From: CAYUIS01 sp964444825
GTDB lineage: Bacteria; Chloroflexota; Anaerolineae; B4-G1
Assembly: GCA_964444825.1 (NCBI GenBank)
Contig: CAYUIS010000078.1
Location: 1-23,939, forward strand
DNA: 23,939 nucleotides
Reading direction: 5' to 3'
Notes under the pieces: model-generated
Databases searched by the model: none
Seen by the model: the letters and a program-made list of their open reading frames with translations, nothing else
Told to the model about the DNA's origin: nothing
Made by a program: the position numbers and the translations under genes
Shown here: one piece after another, positions 14,759 to 21,239 of the stretch
Layout: each line of letters starts with the position of its first letter
Numbering within the stretch: position 1 is the first letter of the stretch

Positions 14759-16447
14759 TTACATTCGCTCTGGCGCTGTCATTCCCATCAGGTGGAGGAC
14801 CTGAGCCAGTGCGGTCTTGGCAGCCCGCACCAGCATCAGACGTGCTTGAGTGAGGGCCTTGTTCTCTGGATCGACGACGCGACAATCTCGGTAGAAGGCG
14901 TGGAACACCGCAGCCAGTTCCTTGGCATAGAAGGTCAGGTGGTGTGGAGCCAACTGCGTCGCTGTCATCGCTACGATCTCCTCTAGCTCTAGCATCTTGC
15001 GAATCAGTGCCAGTTCGCTCTCGTGGGTCAGCAGCGAGACGTCACCGAGAGCCTCCAGATCCCACCCTAGCTCTGCTGCGTGGCGCAATATGCTGGCAAT
15101 ACGGGCGTGAGCATATTGGACATAGTAGACCGGGTTCTTGTCCGATTGTTCGACTGCCAGGTCCAGGTCAAAGTCGATGGTTGAATCGACAGTGCACGTG
15201 AGCAGCATGAAGCGTATGGGGTCTGGCCCAACCTCGTCGAGCAGCTCACGCAACGTGACGAACTCGCCCCTCCGTCTCGACATACGCACGTCTTGGCCGC
15301 CGCGCTTTAGGTTGACCATCTGGTAGAGAATGATCACCACACGCTCAGGATCCAGACCCAGCGCTCGGACCGCTGCCTTCACTCGAGGCACATCCCCGTG
15401 ATGGTCTGCTCCCCAGACGTAGATCGCTCTGTCAAAACCCCGCTCGATCAGCTTGTTCCACGCATAGGCGATGTCGGAGGCGAGATAGGTCGGCCGCTCC
15501 TCCGGTTCTGGTATGACCTTGGGGGAACGGATCACGACTGCATCCGATTCCAGATCGGGAGACGTAAACCAGACCGCGTCATCCCTCTCGTTTATGTGGC
15601 CCTTGTCCCTGAGCACCTCAAGGACCTGGTCGAGTAGCCCAGATTCGTGTAGGCTGCTCTCGTGGAACCAGGTATCGAATTCTACTCTCAGGTCCTTCAG
15701 ATCCTCTTGTGCCTGACTCAGGCATTGCGCCATTCCTTCCCGGCCCAGGGCACGCGCGGCTTCCAGGCGCGGCATACTGAGATAGCGGTCACCGTGTTCT
15801 TTAGCGAACTGCTTTCCCATTTCCGTGACGTACTCTCCCTGGTAGCCATCCTCTGGGAATGGCTCATCCCGGCCCAAGGCTTGGGCATAGCGCACGTAAA
15901 TGCTGTTGCCGAAATGGCGCACCTGGGATCCGGCGTCGTTGACATAGTACTCTCGCTGCACCTCAAAGCCCGCCGCGGCCAACACGCACGCCAGGGTATC
16001 GCCGATAACCGCGTTGCGGGTGGAGGCAACCGTGATAGGCCCAGTGGGATTGGCGCTCACAAACTCAACCTGAACGCTCTGGCCTCGTCCAATCTCAAGC
16101 TTGCCGAAATCCTCCCCCTTCTGGAAAATGGCTTCGACCTGTGCCGCCAGCCACGACGAAGCCAGGGCAAAGTTGATGTAACCGGGTCCCGCTACCTCGA
16201 CTTGGCCCAGGAAAGGTGTCCGTGGGAGGTGAGCGATCACCTTCGCTGCGACCTCTCGGGGGGGCATCCGTATCTCTCGTGCCAGTTGTAGGCATACCGG
16301 TGAGGCATAGTCGCCGTGTTGAGAATGGCGTGGTCGCTCGATGGAAACCTGTGGTGTCTCGATCTGTGGCAGGTCGCCCGCTTTCTGGGCGGACTCGAGT
16401 GCTGTGGAGATCAGTGCTGAAATCTGGTCGCGTAAGAGTTCTGTCAT
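14759..16447 (-). CDS. argS: Arginyl-tRNA synthetase
   Basis: A class I synthetase that charges tRNA-Arg; 562 aa, normal length. It has the N-terminal additive domain (residues 1–100), then 'VEFVSANPTGP', 'REYYVNDAGSQVRHFGNSIY', 'YLASDIAYAWNKL', 'YVWGADHHGDVPRVKAAVRA', 'VNLKRGGQDVRMSRRRGEFV' (the KMSKS-region equivalent, about 389–393), 'TLRELLDEVGPDPIRF', and a C-terminal DALR anticodon-binding domain ending 'ALAQVLHLMGMTAPERM'. The HIGH motif after NPTGP reads TVAS (about 139–142) instead of HxGH; see findings. ATG 16447 has AGGAG close upstream. A TTG at 16486 would add 13 residues and overlap add by eight bases. It lies 31 bases downstream of add and upstream of dcd. Confidence 0.93.
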   Translation of the reverse strand: MTELLRDQISALISTALESAQKAGDLPQIETPQVSIERPRHSQHGDYASPVCLQLAREIRMPPREVAAKVIAHLPRTPFLGQVEVAGPGYINFALASSWLAAQVEAIFQKGEDFGKLEIGRGQSVQVEFVSANPTGPITVASTRNAVIGDTLACVLAAAGFEVQREYYVNDAGSQVRHFGNSIYVRYAQALGRDEPFPEDGYQGEYVTEMGKQFAKEHGDRYLSMPRLEAARALGREGMAQCLSQAQEDLKDLRVEFDTWFHESSLHESGLLDQVLEVLRDKGHINERDDAVWFTSPDLESDAVVIRSPKVIPEPEERPTYLASDIAYAWNKLIERGFDRAIYVWGADHHGDVPRVKAAVRALGLDPERVVIILYQMVNLKRGGQDVRMSRRRGEFVTLRELLDEVGPDPIRFMLLTCTVDSTIDFDLDLAVEQSDKNPVYYVQYAHARIASILRHAAELGWDLEALGDVSLLTHESELALIRKMLELEEIVAMTATQLAPHHLTFYAKELAAVFHAFYRDCRVVDPENKALTQARLMLVRAAKTALAQVLHLMGMTAPERM

Positions 16448-16478
16448 TCTCTCCTGCTTGGTGTCAGCCTGGTGGTTC

Positions 16479-17549
16479 TCAGACAAGTCCCAGTTCCTTC
16501 TGGAACCAGAGTGCTGTCTGCTTCCGTTCGTCCGGTGGCTGGAACGAGCCGGCGATGCCTGTCAATATCGTGTGTTTGATCTGTTCCAGCGTCACCCCCA
16601 TCGCTATCATTGCCGTCATATACTCATCCGTGAGAGTCGTGTCACTGATGCTGGGATCATCGGTGTTGATCGTCACCCGCAGGTTCAGGGCCAACAGGTC
16701 GGCCAAGGGGTGCTGCCAGAAGCACCGTACGACGGCGGTCTGCAAGTTGCTGGTGGGGCAGACTTCGAGCGTGACACCTCGTCCGCGGATCAGGTGAATG
16801 ACGTCCGAGTTCTCGATCGAGCGCACGCCGTGTCCGATGCGCTGGGCTCCCAATAGCTCGATTGCCTCCCGGACGTTCTCGGCCCCTCCCTCCTCTCCAG
16901 CGTGTACGGTTATGCCTACCCCTTCCCTCCCGGCCCGTTGAAAGACATCGGCAAAGCGACGAGCGGGATACTGCGCCTCATAACCAGCCAAGTCGATGCC
17001 GACGACGCCGTCCTTCCGGTGAGCCACGGCCAGCTCTGCGATGTCGGCAGCCGATTCTACGCTGCCTCTTCGGTCGATCTGCAGAATAAGGTTGGTGCGT
17101 ATGTCATGATCGTTTTGGGCTTTGGCGATGACGGCACACACCCATGTGACGACATCGTCCAGACGAGCATTCTGCTCCTGGGCCAATGCGACGGGGTTGA
17201 AACGAAGCTCCAGGTACTTGATGTTATCTTCGGCTGCATCGGCCACTGCTTCGTACACCACCCGTTCCATAACTCCCTTGGTGGGGTAGAAACGTCGGAG
17301 AAACGCGAACTTGGCGATAAAGCCACTGAAATTCGGTATGTCGTCTGATGTGACCGTGGCGAAACGGCGCAGGTACTCGATGTCGTGGCTGGGCAGGTCG
17401 ATCCCATGTTCCTGTGCGATCTCGGCCAGTGTCTCAAGGCGCAGAGAACCCTCTAGATGTCGATGTAGGTCTATTTTGGGGAGTGCGTGTAGTTGAGCGC
17501 GCAGCCCAGTCGCTTCTTCACCAAGGTGTTCTTTGATATGTGACATCAT
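16479..17549 (-). CDS. add: Adenosine deaminase
   Basis: A zinc-dependent purine-salvage enzyme of 356 aa that turns adenosine or deoxyadenosine into inosine or deoxyinosine. Family residues are all visible: 'KIDLHRHLEGSL' (metal His29 and His31), 'GIDLAGYE', 'TVHAGEEGG' (His216, catalytic Glu219), 'RIGHGVRS' (His240), 'EVCPTSNLQT' and 'TINTDDPSIS' (Asp297/Asp298). The start is ATG 17549, with a second ATG next to it, and no strong ribosome-binding site. It follows the histidine kinase by 42 bases and precedes argS by 31 bases on the same strand, so it is probably co-transcribed. A deaminase acting on a related nucleoside cannot be excluded from sequence alone. Confidence 0.9.
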   Translation of the reverse strand: MMSHIKEHLGEEATGLRAQLHALPKIDLHRHLEGSLRLETLAEIAQEHGIDLPSHDIEYLRRFATVTSDDIPNFSGFIAKFAFLRRFYPTKGVMERVVYEAVADAAEDNIKYLELRFNPVALAQEQNARLDDVVTWVCAVIAKAQNDHDIRTNLILQIDRRGSVESAADIAELAVAHRKDGVVGIDLAGYEAQYPARRFADVFQRAGREGVGITVHAGEEGGAENVREAIELLGAQRIGHGVRSIENSDVIHLIRGRGVTLEVCPTSNLQTAVVRCFWQHPLADLLALNLRVTINTDDPSISDTTLTDEYMTAMIAMGVTLEQIKHTILTGIAGSFQPPDERKQTALWFQKELGLV

Positions 17550-17591
17550 ACCTGTTGTCCTGCACAGATACTAGCGGAAGGCACAAAGGCG

Positions 17592-19364
17592 CTAGGTTCG
17601 ATCCGCGTCTGGTTCTTGATATTTGGGGATGCAGAAGGAAAAGGTGCTGCCCTTTCCATGCTCGCTCTCAACCCAGACCTGTCCGTCATGAGCTTCTACA
17701 ATCCCCTTGACAATTGCCAACCCTAGTCCGGTACCACCAAAACGTCGGCGAGCCGATCCGTCCACCTGGTAGAACCGTTCAAAGATCAGCTTGTGCTGAT
17801 CCCTGGGAATGCCGATGCCCTGATCAGCAACCGATGCCTGCACCGTTGTTCCTGTGTCCTCGACGGTCACGGTGATCTGACCACCCTCGGGGCTGAACTT
17901 GATGGCGTTGCCCAGCAGATTATCGAATACTTGCAGCAGCTTGTCTAGATCACCCGCTATTAGGGCTATATCATCCGGCAGGTGCCCCACCAGAGCGATG
18001 CCGCTCTTCTCCGCCGTCGCCGCGCATCCCCGCAAGGCTTTGCGTGCCAGCTCACTCAACGAGACCGGTGCCCTTCTGGCTGGCGACTGCTCCGCCTGCT
18101 GCAGGGCCATGATATCGTTGACCAATCGGGTAACGACACCGGTTTTTTCGGCGACAATGGTGAGATAATCCCGCTGCTCATCGCTGAGCGGACCCGCACC
18201 TCCGTCCAGCAAGACCTCGACATAGCTCTTTACAAACGTGAGCGGCGTCCGTAATTCGTGTGACACATTCTGTGTGACTTCATCCTTGATTCGGTCAGCC
18301 TTCTTCAGTTCGGCGTAGGCCTCTGCCAAGTTCTGGGCTCGCTGCTCCAAGCTTGCGTATAGGCGGGCATTCTCAATGGCTATGGCTGCCTGGGTTGCTG
18401 CGATGGTCAACAGCCGTTCATCCGCTTCGGTAAATGCCTCCGGCTGGTCGCTGTCGACAGTCAGGGCGCCGATTACCCGTTGCTGAAGGGTCAGCGGGAC
18501 TGTTAAGAGCGATCGTACCGATTGGTCAAAAAAGATAAAGTCCTCCTGTTCTGTCACGTCGGGCACGTAGATGGACTTGCCCTCCAACGCAACACGACCG
18601 GCTATACCCTCGCCTAGTCGTAGCTTGAAATCTTTCTCCCATTTGTGCTCGACGCCAGCCGCTGTACGGATCTCTAGGACATCCTCAACTGGATCCAGGA
18701 GCGCAATGGAGCAGCCTCGGCATCCCATCGTATGCTTCAGTGACCAAACGATAGAATCGAGGACTTCGTGAGTGTTGAGGCTGGTGTTGATTTGTTGGGC
18801 CAGGCTGTACAAGGCCGAGATCTCGGCCAGCTCCCTTTCGGTTTCCTGGTGCTGCCGCACGTTATCGATGACGATCGCCAATTGCTGTGCCGCACTGCTC
18901 ATCACGCGTTCGTCTGCGTCAGTGAAAGCATCGACGTCGGTGCTCCCTGCCACAATCACGCCGACAACGCCACTGGAAGTAAAGAGTGGAACGCCCAGTA
19001 TCGATTGGATATCGGTGGGTAATGGATCATCGGCAGCCGTATAGCGAGGGTGTTGTGAGACGTTTTCAATCTTCACCAGGATCTCTTGTTCAGCGACCTG
19101 GCTAGCAAACCTGGAAAAGCCCTCTTTATCATCACCGCCGATGGGCTTCATCGTGCCCTGGTCGGTGATCATCCACCAGCTTAGGTGCTCAAAACCCAGC
19201 TCTTGTCGTATGGCACTTGTAGCATAGGAGGCTATCTCATCCATCGAAAGGGTGGAGGCCTCGGCCATCGCACAGAGCACCGCCCACAACCGGGGGTATG
19301 GTCGTTCGTTTCCCTTCACGTTGTGAGCAGGGGTTGGTTGATCTGGTAGCGCTCTCTGACTCAC
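17592..19364 (-). CDS. Soluble GAF-GAF sensor histidine kinase
   Basis: A cytoplasmic sensor kinase of about 590 aa with no transmembrane segment. Domains, numbered from the GTG at 19364: GAF1 (about 25–170, 'GFEHLSWWMITDQGTMKPI', 'ILGVPLFTSSGVVGVIVAG'), a linker helix, GAF2 (about 185–330, 'RLGEGIAGRVALEGKSIYVP', 'LTVPLTLQQRVIGALTVDS'), a coiled coil, HisKA with phospho-accepting His369 in 'VSHELRTPLTFVKSYVEVLL', and HATPase_c (N-box 'FDNLLGNAIKFSPEGG', 'VADQGIGIP', 'FGGTGLGLAIVK'). No receiver domain or partner response regulator is seen nearby. The start is uncertain: GTG 19364 overlaps the previous stop as GTGA, with AAAGGG upstream; ATG 19388 and GTG 19403 are alternatives. The GAF ligands are unknown. 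The overlap with a small membrane protein suggests that protein could tether or feed signals to the kinase. Confidence 0.9.
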   Translation of the reverse strand: MSQRALPDQPTPAHNVKGNERPYPRLWAVLCAMAEASTLSMDEIASYATSAIRQELGFEHLSWWMITDQGTMKPIGGDDKEGFSRFASQVAEQEILVKIENVSQHPRYTAADDPLPTDIQSILGVPLFTSSGVVGVIVAGSTDVDAFTDADERVMSSAAQQLAIVIDNVRQHQETERELAEISALYSLAQQINTSLNTHEVLDSIVWSLKHTMGCRGCSIALLDPVEDVLEIRTAAGVEHKWEKDFKLRLGEGIAGRVALEGKSIYVPDVTEQEDFIFFDQSVRSLLTVPLTLQQRVIGALTVDSDQPEAFTEADERLLTIAATQAAIAIENARLYASLEQRAQNLAEAYAELKKADRIKDEVTQNVSHELRTPLTFVKSYVEVLLDGGAGPLSDEQRDYLTIVAEKTGVVTRLVNDIMALQQAEQSPARRAPVSLSELARKALRGCAATAEKSGIALVGHLPDDIALIAGDLDKLLQVFDNLLGNAIKFSPEGGQITVTVEDTGTTVQASVADQGIGIPRDQHKLIFERFYQVDGSARRRFGGTGLGLAIVKGIVEAHDGQVWVESEHGKGSTFSFCIPKYQEPDADRT

Positions 19365-19699
19365 TGAACCCTTTCCCTGAGGATCCATCCCCAGTAGTAC
19401 CACACGAGCACGAGATCAAGTGTTGTGCCTATGACAAGGGGAATGTGGAAGCTTACGAGTGAGAACCATGGTTCCAGTAGAATGGGTAATGCAAGCTCGG
19501 GCGCGAGGGTCGCTGTGCTTCGTACTGCCTGGCTCAACGCCGCCAGCAGGAAAAAGATAGTGGCGACTAGGAACCAACGATAATGCTTCGCCATTCTGGT
19601 CACGGCGCTCAATCGACGGCTAAAGTTCGCGAACAGCAAACTCAGATAGGCGATGGCCAGCAATCCTACAGCTCCTAGAGAGGTGGTGATGACGATCAT
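19361..19699 (-). CDS. Small three-helix membrane protein (second of pair)
   Basis: The product has 112 aa with no known family that I recognise. Three hydrophobic helices are predicted at about residues 5–25, 42–60 and 84–105, with a basic loop after the first ('NFSRRLSAVTRMAKHYRW'), which by the positive-inside rule should be cytoplasmic. The start ATG 19699 overlaps the stop of the preceding membrane gene (ATGA), and the end overlaps the kinase GTG (GTGA), so three genes are translationally chained. A longer frame runs upstream to 19792, but it overlaps the preceding gene and lacks membrane character, so I reject it. A role as a membrane sensor or anchor for the soluble kinase is inference only. 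Confidence 0.75.
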   Translation of the reverse strand: MIVITTSLGAVGLLAIAYLSLLFANFSRRLSAVTRMAKHYRWFLVATIFFLLAALSQAVRSTATLAPELALPILLEPWFSLVSFHIPLVIGTTLDLVLVWYYWGWILRERVQ

Positions 19700-19989
19700 T
19701 TCCGCTCCCCAGTCATAAACTCTTGCAGGCGGAAGCCAAATACGCTGAGCAGGGCGCCGCCGCCGAACAAAAGCACATCCCCAATGGGCCATCCAGTGAA
19801 TTCGACAGTGTACGCCAGATACCAGACGATGCCAAAAGCCAGCAGGAGTGCGGGCAGGATCAAGAAGTAGTAATTCGTCCGCTGACCTGACGTCTTTTCA
19901 TAAAAGTACGCGATGCGTCCCAGGAAGACGATCAGCGCTCCAATTCCGGCCCACGAATAGATGGTTAGGACTAGTTTGACAATCTCCAT
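19696..19989 (-). CDS. Small three-helix membrane protein (first of pair)
   Basis: The product has 97 aa, not recognised. Predicted helices lie at about residues 5–27, 41–61 and 68–87. Charged cytoplasmic-looking segments are 'YEKTSGQRTNY' and the C-terminal 'RLQEFMTGERK'. ATG 19989 is preferred because GGAGG lies nine bases upstream; the TTG at 19998 would add three residues. It starts 16 bases after the KaiC-like gene and its stop overlaps the next membrane gene. Its size and topology resemble its neighbour, so the two may be diverged relatives or form a heteromeric membrane unit, though I see no clear sequence identity between them. Confidence 0.75.
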   Translation of the reverse strand: MEIVKLVLTIYSWAGIGALIVFLGRIAYFYEKTSGQRTNYYFLILPALLLAFGIVWYLAYTVEFTGWPIGDVLLFGGGALLSVFGFRLQEFMTGERK

Positions 19990-20005
19990 CTGGGCCAACC
20001 TCCAC

Positions 20006-20767
20006 CTAGCGCCTCACAAAGGCCTGTACGAATGAGTCGACCATCCGTCGCGGGCTGCCACTCATTATCCCCTCGCGTCCCTCAAAGGGTGCGCGTACCT
20101 CAATGCCGCGAGAGGTGATCTCGAACTGCCGAATCCCTTTGTCGTGGTTGCTGCCTCTCATCTTTAGCACCAGGAGGGCCTTGTGGATGGAGCTTTCGAT
20201 TTCGACGTAGCGCAAGAGTGTGTAGGAATCAACGAGAAAGGCGATGGCGTCGTCCGTCTCCTCCGTCTCGCCGAGTAATGCGGCGTTCTCGCGCGTCAGC
20301 ACGGCCGTCAGCCCTTCACGCTTGAGTGCGTTGACAAAGCCGTAGACAATGGCTCGCAGGTGAGCCGAGTTCTCACTGAGGCGTTCGAAATGTGATAGGC
20401 TGTCCACCAGGATTCGTCTAGCACCGATTTCTTCTACCAGCTTCTCGATCCGTCCGCCGACCTGTTCCAGGTCCGCCTTGGAGACTTCAGGGCTCGTCAT
20501 CACAATGCGGAGTTTTCCCTCCTGCTCCATGTGGCGAAAGTCCCAACCAAAGTTGGCGCTGTCCCTGTAATACTGCTGGGGGAACTCCTCAAAGGTCAAT
20601 ATGAGGCCAGGTTCTCCGCAGGCCACGATGCCGTGGTGAATGAACTGCATTCCCAGCGTCGTCTTGCCTGTCCCTGGTGCTCCCTCGATCAGATTGGCAG
20701 TCTGAGGCACGAAGCCACCTTGAAGCATCTCGTCCAGGCCCGGGATGCCTGTCTTCACCCGTTCCAT
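20006..20767 (-). CDS. Single-domain KaiC-like RecA-superfamily ATPase
   Basis: This 253-residue protein is one RecA/KaiC-type module (KaiC/GvpD/RadA-related). The N-terminus 'TGIPGLDEMLQGGFVPQTAN' is the family hallmark. Walker A is 'EGAPGTGKTT' (Lys35, Thr36), paired acidic residues occur in 'LTFEEFP' (Glu60, Glu61), Walker B is 'ILVDSLSHFE' (Asp122), and the C-terminal 'LKMRGSNHDKGIRQFEI' is typical of stand-alone KaiC-like proteins. True clock KaiC has two such domains; this one has one, and no kaiA or kaiB is nearby, so a circadian role is not supported. ATG 20767 has AGGAGG five bases upstream. It sits between a winged-helix protein and membrane/kinase genes, suggesting ATP-dependent signalling. 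It is probably hexameric and cytoplasmic, by family. Confidence 0.88.
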   Translation of the reverse strand: MERVKTGIPGLDEMLQGGFVPQTANLIEGAPGTGKTTLGMQFIHHGIVACGEPGLILTFEEFPQQYYRDSANFGWDFRHMEQEGKLRIVMTSPEVSKADLEQVGGRIEKLVEEIGARRILVDSLSHFERLSENSAHLRAIVYGFVNALKREGLTAVLTRENAALLGETEETDDAIAFLVDSYTLLRYVEIESSIHKALLVLKMRGSNHDKGIRQFEITSRGIEVRAPFEGREGIMSGSPRRMVDSFVQAFVRR

Positions 20768-20813
20768 AAGTCCCTCCTTGCTCCTTGTCGCATACTAATC
20801 TTGGCGCGTTTGT

Positions 20814-21200
20814 TCACTGCCGCGTGCCACGGATGATGTGATAGATCGCCTTGACCCGGAACTGGCGGTCATCTGAAGCTCTCACAAACTGCTGCAGTAG
20901 CTCTCTCGTCTTGGGGTCTGGAGCTAACGAGTAGACAACCATTTCTCCCAATTGGTTCTCATCTAGCACCCCATCCTGTGTCAGTTCCCCCAGTTCGGTG
21001 CGAATGGTCTCAACGCTGCGGCCGGCGTAACGGGCGATGTTGTCGGCCGTGTCCGTTGTGTGAGGGTTGTCGTGGAAGAACCGGATCAGGTCCCACTTGA
21101 CGAAGGAGTTGACTTTTTTCTGCAGGAAATCGAGTAGTTCGGGATTCATATCTGCCATAAGACGACTGGTCAGATCAGGTTCCCTTCCCCTATCTTCCAT
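20814..21200 (-). CDS. Small winged-helix-like protein of the KaiC module
   Basis: The product has 128 aa. The centre (about residues 33–92) looks like a winged helix: 'FVKWDLIRFFHDNP' (helix 1), 'TADNIARYAG' and 'SVETIRTELGELTQDGVLDE' (helices 2–3), then a beta wing 'MVVYSLAPD'. The C-terminal helix reads 'RQFRVKAIYHIIRG'. I know no named family with confidence. The pattern 'one turn of HTH, then a scoring wing' suggests DNA binding or protein contact. ATG 21200 is chosen because GGAGGAG lies seven bases upstream. It starts 39 bases after secA and ends 46 bases before the KaiC-like gene, so it is the first gene of the module and may be co-transcribed from secA. Confidence 0.75.
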   Translation of the reverse strand: MEDRGREPDLTSRLMADMNPELLDFLQKKVNSFVKWDLIRFFHDNPHTTDTADNIARYAGRSVETIRTELGELTQDGVLDENQLGEMVVYSLAPDPKTRELLQQFVRASDDRQFRVKAIYHIIRGTRQ

Positions 21201-21239
21201 GTGCACTCTCCTCCAATGAGCATGCTTCGGCATCGCCTA

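Noticed and set aside
19700..19792. N-terminal extension of the second small membrane protein
   Set aside because: The extension overlaps the preceding membrane gene and is Arg/Pro-rich. The ATG at 19699 gives an ATGA overlap and begins directly with a membrane helix.
20006..20767. Circadian clock KaiC
   Set aside because: There is only one RecA domain, no CII autophosphorylation region, and no kaiA or kaiB nearby.
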